From: Punica granatum
Lineage: Eukaryota > Streptophyta > Magnoliopsida > Myrtales > Lythraceae
Assembly: GCF_007655135.1 (NCBI RefSeq)
Contig: NC_045129.1
Coordinates: 6,448,001 to 6,512,000 of the forward strand
Reading direction: 5' to 3'
Length of the DNA: 64,000 bases
Below are positions 47,060 to 59,130 of this stretch, in pieces; position 1 is the stretch's first letter, and the number at the start of each line of letters is the position of its first letter. Both the position numbers and the translations under genes were made by a program. The notes below the pieces were generated by a model. The model searched no databases. It worked only from the letters and a program-made list of their open reading frames with translations, and was not told where the DNA came from.

Positions 47060-47530
47060 AAGTCTTGGGTGCAATCTATCTAGTTGGGAAAGTCTCTCTG
47101 ACCCACAAGGAAACTTATAGAGTTCGGGAAAGCGCAAAGTGAGCTTTCAGAACTCGATTTTCCAGTCAAACGAGAAAAAAAGTTCGCGGATTGTGAGATT
47201 CTCCCACAATATCATGAACGAAACGCCACCTAACTGCAGTGATATCCATCTCCTATCTCTAATACTTGGTTAAGCCATTGGGCTCCAAGATCGACACAAA
47301 TCAAGTCTCACGCAAGTTCAGGGTGAAAGTGTATAGTTCATATAACTTTGAGGTCTTCATTGTAAATAATGGGAAGATGTCTAGACATGACAATTGACAT
47401 GGCATTATCCCAAATCCAAAAAAAAAAAACATGAATCTACGATATCTCCGATTTCATTTTCGTCCATTGTTGATTCTTGAGAGAGCTGCAGACCGACCGC
47501 GGAACGACGAATCAGAAGAAGAAGAAGACG
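47060..47530. other. Spacer before the glutaredoxin gene
   Basis: This should contain the promoter and 5' UTR of the downstream glutaredoxin. No TATA box at a convincing distance was found. A poly-A tract lies at about 47419-47430. Confidence 0.4.
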
Positions 47531-49805
47531 ATGAGGGCTTACCGTTTGAGGAGTCACCTCCTTCTACCAGCTCTAATGGCGGTCCTTTTGTCCTCAGGGA
47601 TCGGCCCGGACCATGCCCGAGCTTCCAATTCGGCTCCCGCCTTCGTTCAGAACGTCATCTACTCCAACAAGATCGCCATTTTCTCCAAATCTTACTGCCC
47701 GTAGTCTTTCTTCCTCTCTCTCCCTTCTCTCTGTTTGTGTGGTATTGAATTGATGCCATTAACGCGGATTTTGAGATTAGGGGTTCCGCCAGACTGGGGA
47801 GTTAGTTACTGCTACTGTTCCATTGCAGCTATCCAATCGCACATTCCAATCTTTGCTTGCCCTGCCTCTGATTTTTTTCGTCAGATAACTTGATCATTAG
47901 TGCTGTCTATTGTGTTGAGAGGCAGCGCAGCCCTGAATAGTTTGTATGCATTTGATTTCGGAACTGTTTGGTTGCAGAGGACGGTCCCGTCTATCCCTTA
48001 AGTGCAGAATGCTTTCAAATTTCATTCCTTTTCTGAGTTCTTCTCGAGACAATGATAAAGTTTGATCTTTTCATTAAAAGACACAACTGCCATCTGACAC
48101 TAATTACCTGTTATTCAGTGTCTTTCTCGAAAAGGAAAACAGATAACCGACTAAAGATTCTAACATTTAACATTTACCATTTACCAAACAGATAATACCG
48201 TTACAATCCAGTTGGTTGGTGCGGAACAAGTTGCTCATTGTAGTCCTTATTGTCATTCTTAAAACAATAGCGAAGAGGTACTTCGGTGTCTTGTTTGCAA
48301 TAACATATGATATATTAGGGGGAGAAAAAGAAAAGAAAAGTAAAGAAAGATAGAGCCTGATAGCTTCTGCTTCTATAGATAGATTAGTGTTACATAGGAT
48401 TTTGAGGTAGATGGTTGAAGTTTGTGCAAAGTAATGTTGCTTTGGATTGGACTCTGCATTCGAGTATGGATGCAATATATCTGGCGAAGCCATGACCGCT
48501 GTTGAGTTAATCAAGTTCTTTGTGACCGTTGGGTTACTCAATTATTAAAATGAAGTTCACTTAGATTTTCCTTGGAGGATCCGTTATAAAGATAATTCAT
48601 GGATGAGTGGGAAGAATTTTATGAGTGTTCTTTTGAGGCGAACCTTTTGTCTTTAGAGGATCAGATTTTAGCTGAAATTGGTTAACTAAGGACTTATTAT
48701 CATTGATATGCTCTTTCAGTGACCTGCTTTGGTGAAAGTTTTTACCTTCAGCACTTTGAGCATCTTGTAGTAGAAATTATTGTAGTCTTTGTTTATGTGG
48801 CGGCTGATTTCAAGGCTCTTCAGCCCTTCTAGGGTCGGACTTCGTGCTTGAAGAGTCGTTCGAAGATAAATTATAAGTAGAGTCATGGAATTTCTATCTT
48901 AGGACAGTATGGAACTTGTGGAGGAAGTCTTATTGAATTTTATTTAGCCTTCATGCCAATCATAATTGGAAATCAAATTACTTGGACAAATTGATTTGTT
49001 TGAGCTCACTGACCAGTTTGCTTCTTTGGGGACACTTATTTATCTCTCTCTCTCTCTCTCTTTTTTTTTATCCTCATGACAATGTGTTTTATCGGTGAGC
49101 TCAAAAGGATTCGGTCATGGGGAAACCATTGTAAAACAAAGCCAAATCCAGTTGGTTTCTTTCCCTCTTAACAATGCATTCAAGATGGCACACATCTACT
49201 GAGCAAACTATCATATATTGGACTTCCCTCTTCCTTTTTAATCTTCTGTCTCCGCCCTGTTATGACTTGGGAGTGAACCAATATGTTTCTCTCCTTATCA
49301 GGTACTGTATGCGCGCCAAACTCATATTCAGTGAACTACGTGAGCAACCGCACGTAGTAGAGCTTGATCTTCGAGGTATATCCATTATCTGATCACATTA
49401 TCTTTCTTTTTCTTTTTTTCCATTATGGTTTTCCGTAGCGTCCAACTGACACCGTGAGTTTGAACTGTTCAGTACCAAAAGAAATCCATTATTTCTTTGT
49501 TTGTTGATAAAGAATGAATAATATCACGCATCTCATGCAGAGGACGGATCCGAGATTCAACGTGCTCTCCTAGATTTGACGGGAAGGCGCACTGTCCCAC
49601 AAGTATTCGTGAACGGCAAGCTTGTCGGCGGTTCTGATGGTCTGTCTGTCTCTCTCTCTCTCTGTGCATGTTTTATGCTAATTATCATCGTTGGGAATCT
49701 CTGTACAAGTTTGGTAATCATCTATCTATCCTTTTTCACTCGATATCAGATCTTACAGCTGCATTCATGAGCGGACAACTCCAGAAACTTCTGAGCAGTA
49801 GCTGA
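47531..49805 (+). CDS. CPYC-class glutaredoxin with signal peptide (GRXC3/C4-like)
   Basis: Glutathione-dependent thiol-disulfide oxidoreductase, expected in the secretory pathway. Exons are 47531-47700, 49302-49375, 49541-49639 and 49750-49805, all GT-AG, giving 132 aa. An N-terminal hydrophobic stretch ([14 protein letters not shown], about 10-23) with a following HARAS looks like a cleavable signal. The active site KSYCPYC (Cys56, Cys59) is split by intron 1 inside the Pro codon. Glutathione-site motifs [10 protein letters not shown] (cis-Pro about 101) and GGSDD (111-115) are intact, and the C-terminal GQLQKLL is conserved. The CPYC motif marks the class I glutaredoxins and not the plant CC-type or CGFS proteins. 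Intron 1 is 1.6 kb and holds nothing I recognise beyond a TC microsatellite near 49044-49062. Confidence 0.93.
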
Positions 49806-52266
49806 TTGATGGGGACGCCTACTGGTAATGAGAAAGTTCCGTCTACGTTGAGACCCCTCTTCTGGCGCAGGCTTACATCTACAGAACAGGCAGCGAGCAA
49901 GATTACTTTGTTAGCTTAGTTTAGTGCAGTAAGATGTATATAACTCTGCTTCACGTCTTTGTTGGATCAAGTTTTCGGATAGTTTGGGGTCAACAATATT
50001 CAGAGACGCATGTAAGGCAAAAAATAAAATAAAAGATGCATTTGCGCGGTTCTTGTTAAATCACCATTCATCCGGTGTTGAGACCTTAATTTGGACGTGT
50101 TGGTACGGGTCGTCGAAATTACCCTGAAATTTCTCATCAATGAGACCTCGTCTGCCCTCGTGTCTGTTCAGACATCTGCTTTGGGGCAGAAGCCAAAGGA
50201 TTCAACAGCTTTTGATTATTGACTGGAAATGGAAGCAAGTGAGCGGCCCGTGAAAAGTTCTTGCAGTCCTAAATCACTGGTGATCTAGTGGGCCTGCTGG
50301 AGGCCCGTTGAGTGATGAAGTATGAGATTCATGATGCGTCTCTTGCAATGAATATAGTTACAATGCGATGCCTAAACCCATCAAAAGCTGATATTTCCTC
50401 CTAAAGAGAAGTCCATAATTCGAGCCTCTTATCCCGGAAAATATGAAAGCTATGCGATGATAAGTGGAATTCGACCGATCAATTGATCAACTGGAAGCTG
50501 CAAGATGGACGAAGAGGGCAAATCTATCATCCAAATCATAAAAAACAAAATGTAGATTGATGGGAGCGTATATACTAAAAAAGACACCGGATTGATATGG
50601 CACTTAAGCCCTCATTATCGTTGGAAGTGGGGGAGCCAGTCACATGCCAAACAAGGAAGAGACCCTCGAACAGTGATGGGATAAGGTATCATATCAGTAG
50701 GGTACGATAAAAGTTTCGTCCATATAATATTATAAATAACATAATTATAAGAAAGGGTGATTAGGTAAGTGAAGTGATTACTGAATCTAATGGAAAAGGG
50801 GGGATGAATTATTCCCATGAATATAGGCTTTTTGGTCGCATCATTGTGAAAATTGATGAGGGAAGATATAATGGAAAAAAAGGGGATTGGCTGATATGAT
50901 GTTTGCTTTGGTCCGATCAAAAGTTACAATTGAGGGCGGTGCCGGTGGGCATTACAAATTCCACCCCGCAATGAGACCATTTGCATTATTGGTTTGGTCT
51001 TCTTGTCCAATCAATCCCGTAGTCAAAAGTTTTCAAAAAATTGACATGCACCCATTGGAATCAACAGTCATTCTTTGGGTTGGACTCTCCCACGCCCCTA
51101 TCCATCATCTAAGCTATTTCTTTTTCCCTGTTTTCGAGGGCATTCTACTTGATATACAGTTACTAATCGTATTAGTTTTTGATTTTTTTTTTCCAGTCTG
51201 TATTCTGGAATCTTGAAATTTAATAATTCCCGACTAATTCACTTTTAGTTAAGTTAGCTCGCTAAAAGATAAATCTCTCCCAATGAAAGGATTTTCATCA
51301 TCCACAATAAGTTTCCAATATTTTTATTTTTTGTTACAATGGAAACTTATGAATCTCATACATTGAAATAGAAACCTAAATATCTAATAAAGAGGCACGA
51401 ATAGTCCAACTGGATATCGAATATGGACTTCTTAATCGCTAGGCGAAAGGTGCGCTGCTGCGTTATACGCTTTCCCGATAGTTTTCAATATCTCTTTTTG
51501 TTAAGAAATTAACAGAAGATCACATGCTACGAATAGTACACAGTTAGCAATAACATACTTCCAAAAATATTATTATGTTTTATGTGAAAAACGGACCATC
51601 TCATTTTTTTGTTGTTTTTTGGAATTCGGGAATGTGTGCGTACGTAAGTTGGCGCTTCCATATTGCGTCCCCTAGGTTTCACTTTTGATGTATGTCCTTT
51701 ATATGAATATCTTCATATGGATAATGAAAAATCATTCCTTTTCGGTGGACAATGAAAATCATTCCTTGACAGCATGGGAAAAGAATGTTGTGGGTTTTCT
51801 AATTATGGAATATTTTTCTCTCTGATGTCTCCTCGAGTTTATTGACAGCATGGGAAAAGAGTTTATTAGATTAATTCCAAAAGTATGAAGATGGTTGAGT
51901 ACTAGTAAAGTCCCAAATATTATATGAAAGAGATTGCAGTGTAGAGACGTATTCGAATATTGTTAGATTACCTGGTATATGAATACTGGAGGGAAAATTT
52001 AATTATGAATTTTTTTCCTGGATTGTAAGATGAAATGTGAGATTATTATATTTGTAAATCATATTAGATTACGAGGAATGTAATTGATAATATAATATTA
52101 TTTATTTTTATAGATATAAATGTGGATCCCACAACCGTAATTTCCGTTGTAATATAACAATTCAACGTGTTTCAGATGCAAAATCTTTACCAACCACGGC
52201 TGTAAAGTTTTAACTCGTGAAAGTAATTATAATGGTTAGCTTTATAACCAAAAGTTATAAAATACA
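49806..52266. other. Glutaredoxin 3' region and gene-free DNA
   Basis: AT-rich AAAAAATAAAATAAAAG near 50021-50036 may include the polyadenylation signal. Small direct repeats of TTGACAGCATGGGAAAAGA occur near 51767 and 51843. No further gene is supportable; open frames at 50615-50920 and 50887-51216 have no known domain. Confidence 0.45.
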
Positions 52267-52309
52267 ATGTAAAACTCGAACTTTACAATGTAAAGTTCGA
52301 GTTTTACAT
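52267..52309. repeat. Perfect 21-bp palindrome with one-base centre
   Basis: The left arm (52267-52287) starts ATGTAAAACTCGAAC and ends TTTACA. The right arm (52289-52309) is its exact reverse complement, with a single A between. Just after it comes GAAACAAACGGTCCCTTAA, which resembles a MITE terminus (GGGACCGTTTGTTTC on the minus strand). The palindrome may therefore be the inner part of a MITE end. I found no left partner. Confidence 0.85.
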
Positions 52310-52324
52310 CGAAACAAACGGTCC

Positions 52325-52432
52325 CTTAATAACCAAGAGATTTCGAGTTTTATACTCATTGTGAAACTACTTTTGTCATTTTATTGATTATTAAGATTTC
52401 TTTTTTATTATACTAAATTCATATGCCACTTT
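52325..52432 (+). mobile_element. SINE family 2 copy
   Basis: It carries AAGAGATTTCGAGTTTTATA, then ACTCATTGTGAAACTACTTT, TTATTGATTATTAAGATTTC and TATACTAAATTCATATG. This is the same order as at 13975 and 55958. Confidence 0.5.
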
Positions 52433-52454
52433 TCTAATAAAAAACGCCAATATT

Positions 52455-52830
52455 TTTATTACTTGAATTTTTGTTTTTATAACTCAAAGTAATATCACTA
52501 ATAAAAAGGCAAACGAGATAGAAGTCTCAACAAATTACGAAGAGAAGTAAAACAAAATTACACAGATGTCAACAACAATGAAAAACGTATTAGAGACATC
52601 AAGCCTGGAAGGTTAAATCCAAGCGTTCAAATCATGAGATTTCTAGACACCAAGTTTTGCTAAAGAGTCAGCAAAAGAGTTTCCTTCCCTTAGAGAGTGT
52701 TGATATTTGACGCAACTAAAACGAAGAGATGAGAGTTGAATGTCAATGAAATCTGACAGTACTTCCAGGACTCACTAGAGATCATGTTGATCTACTCGAT
52801 AACGACAGAGGAATCTTATTTTACTTGAAA
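52455..52830 (-). pseudogene. LINE retrotransposon 3' remnant with RNase H-like fragment
   Basis: On the minus strand, 52711-52649 translates to a segment ending REGNSFADSLAKLG. This matches the conserved C-terminal HxxREaNxxADxLA motif of RNase H domains in plant LINEs and related reverse-transcriptase proteins. Upstream, DSSVVIE and LSSLRF fragments fit the same domain but are in other frames, separated by stops, so it is dead. After an in-frame TAG comes a 3' tail ending TTTGAGTTATAAAAACAAAA, which resembles a LINE poly(A) end. Confidence 0.55.
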
Positions 52831-52840
52831 TTACTATTAC

Positions 52841-52890
52841 TTTTTCTTTTTCTTTTTCTTTTTCTTTTTCTTTTTCCTTTTCCTTTTTCT
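52841..52890. repeat. (CTTTTT)n microsatellite
   Basis: About eight CTTTTT units, the last ones degenerating to CCTTTT. Confidence 0.85.
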
Positions 52891-52899
52891 GGGAGGGTC

Positions 52900-53945
52900 T
52901 AAGCAAAGATACTGTATATTACTTGTGATTGAAGATTCCTAATCCTTTATCTAACATGCAATCATTCGGATGTATATATCTGCCTTACTTGTTTACTAAC
53001 AAGAAATATCTCGCAAAAATTTTTCATGTTTATTCGTAGGTTTGAAATGTTTCCATCGGCATTTAAATACATCAGATATTAATGCAGGATTCAAATTTAG
53101 ATACTTTAATTGATTCGTCGCATATTGATTTTGCTATTGTACTGTCGCATGCATATGATCTAGACGATAATCTTAGTTCCATAGAGCCTATAGGCTAAGT
53201 TTTATTTAAAGAAAGATGGAATCTGCCACCCTAATCTTCCCAGCCCTTTGATAGTGTGAGAAAATGGTCTCTGTAAACCATAATAGCTCACTACTAACTA
53301 GCTAGGTTTGATTAATCTCATAGCAAGAATCTTGCAAAGCCAGCATTTTCGCGTTGTATCTTTGCGCAAAGATTGCATTGTGTCGGAGTTATATGCTCAA
53401 AAAACTGAAATCAATCAAAGGGTTGGTCACTGTTACAGTGTTCGTGTAATCATTCGTAGATTACAGTTATTAGATCCTCCTTATCTGGCAGCTATCCTAA
53501 TCAAGTGAGGGTTACAAATTTTCCTTTATTCATGAGCGATATGGATATGCTAATATTATCCAAGATATGCAGACTAATTAGAGAAAGCGATATGGACCAT
53601 ATGGTCCATGATTGGGGTTGACTCTATTGACCTGTTCTGGCACAAAAAAGTGGTCTGTGTATGTTGGAAGAGTACGCATCGGATATGGGGATTTATGTTC
53701 TTATTGCATGTCCACATCAAAGATAGATTTCCTCGGCCAATTTACATGCATGCCTCATTCGTTGAACTGGGATGAGAGACCCGCACTTGGTTGCGGGTCG
53801 ATTTTTCCTTCATTTCCTTTTTTTTATTAGAACAATAAAAAAAATCAATGTATTCTAATTATTAAAGAATAATTACCGTCAAAAACTTCATGGCATCTTT
53901 TTTTCAAAAAAATTCTTAAGCTATAATATTTAATACAATTTTTTA
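52900..53945. other. Gene-free stretch
   Basis: Open frames at 53308-53508 and 53612-53830 were inspected and match no domain I know. Nothing else apparent. Confidence 0.4.
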
Positions 53946-53953
53946 CATAATAT

Positions 53954-54478
53954 CATTGAAATTATAACTTTTCAATCGTATTAACGTTTTGAGCATTATT
54001 TAATAGTAATTGTATTGAACTTATAATTGATACCATGAAAATTAAGCACTTACTTATTTATTAAATTTTAACTGCGTTAATACTTTTATCATCTTAATTC
54101 AATTGAATTTACTTGTTCCTTTTTCTATAAGAGTTCTACATAACTATAATAATGGAGAAAAATAACCATACCATATGTTCATGAAATAATATACTTTTGT
54201 TCTTATAAAATTCATTGAAGTTATAACTTTTCAATTATATTAACGTTTTGAGCATTATTGAATAGAAAGTGTATTAAACTTATAATTGATACCATGAAAA
54301 TTAAGCACTTACTTATTTATTAAATTTTAATTGCATTAATACTTTTATCATCTCAATTGTTATCTTAATTCAATTGATTTTACTTGTTCCTTTTTCTATC
54401 AGAGTTCTACATAACTACAATAATGGAGAAAAATAACCATACCACATATGTTCATGAAATAATATACTTTTGTTCATA
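53954..54478. repeat. Tandem duplication, period 259 bp
   Basis: Unit 1 starts CATTGAAATTATAACTTTTC (53954) and unit 2 starts CATTGAAGTTATAACTTTTC (54213). Both continue through ATTGATACCATGAAAATTAA and end with ATAATATACTTTTGTTC. They are very similar apart from point changes and a short insertion (ATTGTTATCTTA) in unit 2. The units are AT-rich and non-coding. Confidence 0.85.
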
Positions 54479-54484
54479 ATTTTT

Positions 54485-55955
54485 TTTTATAATTATTGAT
54501 GTTATTATTTATTGATATTATAATTTCTATAGAATTTAGTATATGCTCTAAATGCTTTAAGAGAGATAAACATAGAAAGACTTTAATTTTTCTAAAGCAA
54601 AGTGGTACTAACTTAGAATTTACAAATATGATTAAGTAAAGGAATAATAAGAACGATCACACTATGTGTAAAATTATAAATATCGACTAATGCCGAAATT
54701 AATTTTTGTCGTTGGTTTTTTTTTGTAATTAAAATTGAAAGATATTTTATCTGTCACAAAAGATTAATATTGTAACACTCGAGTAGCAACTACTTCATCG
54801 TTATTTCTCCACAAATTTTATAAAAACATAAATTGCAGGTAGTATCATTTTGAGGAAAAATGCGTGTAAGAATAAAAAACGATACTTTGGTCGAATTTTG
54901 TAGAGTATGAAATCTATTAATTAATTATATAGATAGTAGAGGCATATTAATTTTGATCTTCTTTGGAAGATATAAGAAAAAATAAATAAAAGAATGGAGA
55001 AAAATGAAGAATAATCAAATTTTATGGGTCAATTTCAAAAATAAGAAAAGCGAAGGTTAGAAATAAAAAGGAGAGAAAAGAGACACTTGTCCTGCTCACC
55101 TTCCCACGGAGACATCTCATGCCACTTTCCTTGTCATATATCCAAATCCGAGTGCAACTTGATGTTTCTAACAAGGGCCGGCTCGAGGGAGACTTAAGCG
55201 GATTGCAAAACCTTTAAGCTGGCTTCCAAGTTTTGACAAATACCATACGATATCATACTATTTAAAGAAAACTATTGAAATTATGAGAAGAAACGGAATA
55301 AGATGTCTAATTCTCTCAATCTGTATACATTATTCCTATTGATGAAAGTCGGTATAACTGATCATTTGAAATGTCTCTAGCCTAAATATAACGGGTATAA
55401 ATCTGATGATAGAAGACATAGAACTGCAATTAAAGATACTGGAGATAATAATTATCTCTTGTACTATCTTAACCCCGCATAATGAAGATGAACTCCTACA
55501 ACCAATTGTGTTAAGCTTAAGAAAAAGAAGCAAAGTCCCACACTGGCCAGGTAATAATATTCCTGAAGTTTACATTGGGCTTGAATTCCATCCCCTAACA
55601 ATTCCAACTTTTGAATTGGAAACGGAATCACTATAAGTCAAGTGGAAATTTTACATATTATCAAAGTAGATTACGCGGCATATGTATGAACCCATACTAC
55701 ACCAAGCCCAGTGCTGAGTGTAATCAAAATGCATCTCATGTTAGTTCCTCCCACTAGAGAATGAAAGAGAAAGTCTAGCTTGTGGTTAAGTAAAAACCTG
55801 AGAAAGTGGAAGAGGAAGTCATCCTCGATGTCAATTTTTAACGGTGAATGTTTAATAGCACATGATACGTACGTGTAGGTAAGTGAAAGAGATTGCATAT
55901 TAACACTTGAGGATGGGTATGTTCAGATTGAAGGAAGTAAAAAAGAAACTCAAAG
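54485..55955. other. Gene-free stretch
   Basis: The sequence is AT-rich. The open frame at 55406-55636 contains no known domain. No element with defined ends was found. Confidence 0.4.
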
Positions 55956-55957
55956 TT

Positions 55958-56060
55958 CCATACTAATAATAAGAGGTTTCAGGTTCTATACTAAATGAGA
56001 CTATTCATGACAATTTATTATTTATTAGAATTTTTATTTTATTATAGTAAGCATATGGAT
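55958..56060 (+). mobile_element. SINE family 2 copy
   Basis: It carries AAGAGGTTTCAGGTTCTATA, ATGAGACTATTCATGACAAT, TTATTATTTATTAGAATTTT and TATAGTAAGCATATGG, in the same order as at 13975 and 52325. Confidence 0.5.
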
Positions 56061-56956
56061 CTCTCTTGTAATTAAAAAAAATCCGGGCATTTATATAAAG
56101 TTTTAAATTCCACCGCCTAATACCTCCAACTTTATTTGGATGGATTTAATCGCTTATACTTGATATTTCAGAAATAGCAAACATTTTAGAGAGCTAGCCA
56201 CCAATTACGGGCAATGATAAGATGCCTGTCTATTGAGAATATTATCCTTGTCTTATATAGTATATATATATATATCCTTAAACCCTAGTTGTCACATATA
56301 GACAGGTAGTACCTAGCACCGAGCACACACACAAAAAAAAAATGTAGCACCTAGCTAATTTCTATTTCTTTGAGTCAGTGAAAATTTATCTACCGAAAAG
56401 AGAAAGTGAAAATTCACGATCTTAGTACCTTCAACAAATATCTATCTGAATGGATGTTTGTCCCAGTTATTTTACAAATAACACTCTTTATTATCAAGTC
56501 TCACAAGTTACTGTTGTAGACCCTGAATTACATATGCGCGGTGGTGGATCGTTGCACATTGATCGAGCTCATCCAAGCGGGTTGAAGTTCATGAAGATTT
56601 AAATTTTTCGGCCAGAAAAAAGAAAAGAAATATATACTAGATGCAGCTCCATGAGTTGCGTAGGACAGTCAAAAAATTAACCAAATTTAATTTATTTGAG
56701 ATTTATGAAGAAATTTAACCAAATTCAACAAATTATTTTTAATATCTATTCATAGATTCTTTGTTCCTCAAAAATATTTAATATTTATTTGAGAATTGCG
56801 AAGCTTTTTATTTTTTAGTATAATAATTAATATTAATCATGATTTCATTGATGATATTAAATTTTTTGAAGAGCTAAAAAGTCAATTAACTATAAGTTGA
56901 GATTCTCAAAAAGGTGATATCTCCACGCTTTTTCGCATTTCCGCATTATTTCTCGA

Positions 56957-57035
56957 CTTTTACATATTATAATTGATGACTTCACTTTTACATATTATAA
57001 TTGATGACTTGACTTTTACATATTATAACAGATGA
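56957..57035. repeat. Three-copy tandem repeat, about 29-bp unit
   Basis: ACTTTTACATATTATAATTG followed by ATGACTT(C/G) occurs twice, and a third, slightly changed copy (ACATATTATAACAGATGA) follows directly. Confidence 0.8.
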
Positions 57036-57039
57036 TCCC

Positions 57040-59060
57040 AAAAATTACGAGAGAGAATCCCTTGAGCTTTAATATGAAGAAATTTCTCTTCACCAGTACC
57101 ATTTACAGCCTTATGACTTTAAGCTGTTCACTGGTCACTTGCTACAAAGAGACTTTAACCCGCATCCCATGTTCGGACACGGTCGATCACCCATATATAT
57201 CTTAAAATCATAACATGGATCATAATCATTTCAAATTTTCCGAAGAATCAATTTTGCCTATTACTTTTTTGTTTTTTTGAAAAGTAATTTGCTTAGTACT
57301 TATATGTGTTATCCTAGACAAATCCGGTTCCATTTTCAGGCCCTTAATTAGTACTAAATAAATCCTTCATTTCCTCTTTCCTTTGGATACCGACGAATCG
57401 TTCTTTATTGGTTCTGTCCATCTCTCTGATTTGTCTACTTTGTTAACTTGGAATGAACTTTCTCGTGCATATATAGGTGGCTTCTAAAATTTGGGCATCA
57501 ACAACATATAGGGTCTACCTAGCTAGGGTATCTACAACTGATTTTTTTACGTGTCAGTGATAGAAACCTTTTAAGTAGCCACGATTAGATTTTCTATCAT
57601 ATGATGTGGAAAGAGAAAATTACGCAAATCCTCAACCGGGTCCTTGCGAGCATACAATCTTAAAATATGGGATTTCACTATCAAGAGGTAACTCGTTCGA
57701 CCGACGTAAGGGAATATTCAACGTGGTGGACACCGATGAAGCAGTGCACATGATTGGTTTTTATAAGGTTTTATTTCCATATATGTTATTTCAGTTCCAT
57801 AGCTGGGTTTTGATGAATATCCCATGGATGATGATATGGTTCACATCAGAGCCATGCAGAAAAGAGCTTAGTTACGTTTAAGGTCAACAGAGAGTTTGTT
57901 TTGTTGCTGAGAAGAGGAACGAAATGAATGGCACAGAACGAAAATGGGGGAAAGTACAAGTACTGCCGAAAAAAAGAGAGGGGAAAGTTTATTAAGAGGG
58001 TTTGTTTGGTATATATTATCTTTATCTATCACCAGTTCAATTCGGACTGCTCCTCTCATTCATTTATTGCTCGAAAATGACACTTCTTCTCCCTCTCTCT
58101 CACTTTCTCAACTGTCCCGAATTGAAATGTGATTGCAGGAAGCACGCGTGAACGTAACTCAATAATAAATTGAGCTCTCAGTGAGTGGATTTTATATGTA
58201 ATATAAGAGTTCAAAACTTTTTGATAGCATCTTGTGATCAAGGTTAAGATGATGTCGGAATAGGATCAATCTCTGGTAATAAGTTGGGAATAATCGTGAG
58301 CTCACGGAAAGAAAATTTTTTTTTAAAAAAAAGTATGCTCCATGCTCAAGCAAGACTGAACTCCTCACGCGGGAAGATCCAAGTTGGCTTCTTCTACATA
58401 TTCTCAGCGTGTCTACCCATGAACCATATTTGTTGTATTGATCTCGTGCTTTGTCTATACCGTAGATTGAGATTCAGTATTGGCATGCGCAGACAACGTC
58501 GACCTAATGAATGCGACATTTTTGCTGGAAATATGGGATGCAAATTAGTGTTTTCTTTTTCTGCACAAGCGCGGTCAATCGCGAGCTTTTGTTCATACAC
58601 AAATATGTGGATGCCATCACACCGTACTTGGAACTTAGAATGATCAATAACAATGATTGTTTGGGTGTAAAAGATCGTTTAATCTTCTACCTAGCTGGAT
58701 CTGATAAGAAACGCCCTTTTAATTAAAATGTATGGCCAACCACTCGAGTTCGTAAAAAATTTCACTCAGTTTTGCTCGTTTTTCATGGGCTTGCAAGACA
58801 TTTATGAGGACAATATGTAAGAGTTTTGTAGATCACATATTGTATTAAAAAAAACGTATTTGTGCATGCAACTACTTCTTATTTACATACCTCTACTTTT
58901 TGAGATTCATGAACCTAGAAATATATAGAAAAAATTAAAATGTAAAGACGAAATAATCATATCCATACAAATAGAATCTAAAATCCCTTAATTACAGATT
59001 GAGAATAATTCCTCTCTACCCATTTGCCTTTTCTACTCGAGCACATGTAGCTTTTATTTT
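57040..59060. other. Gene-free stretch
   Basis: The open frames at 57606-57881 and 58284-58643 were examined and match no family I know. No RNA gene or defined element seen. Confidence 0.4.
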
Positions 59061-59065
59061 CTCCA

Positions 59066-59130
59066 CTCTTTTTTTCCCCTGAATAACGTGAAATTCATTA
59101 ATAAGGCCTAAGTGGCATTGTTATAAGAGG
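59066..59130 (-). mobile_element. Possible LINE 3' tail
   Basis: On the minus strand GCCTTATTAATGAATTTCAC-GTTATTCAGGGG is followed by an A-run. Plant LINE 3' ends often read like this (a translated region, then AATAAATTT.ACGTTA and poly(A)). No coding remnant is attached and no target duplication was found. Confidence 0.3.

Noticed and set aside
48167..48541. 124-codon open frame on the minus strand inside glutaredoxin intron 1
   Set aside because: No domain and no splice or promoter evidence; lies wholly within an intron.
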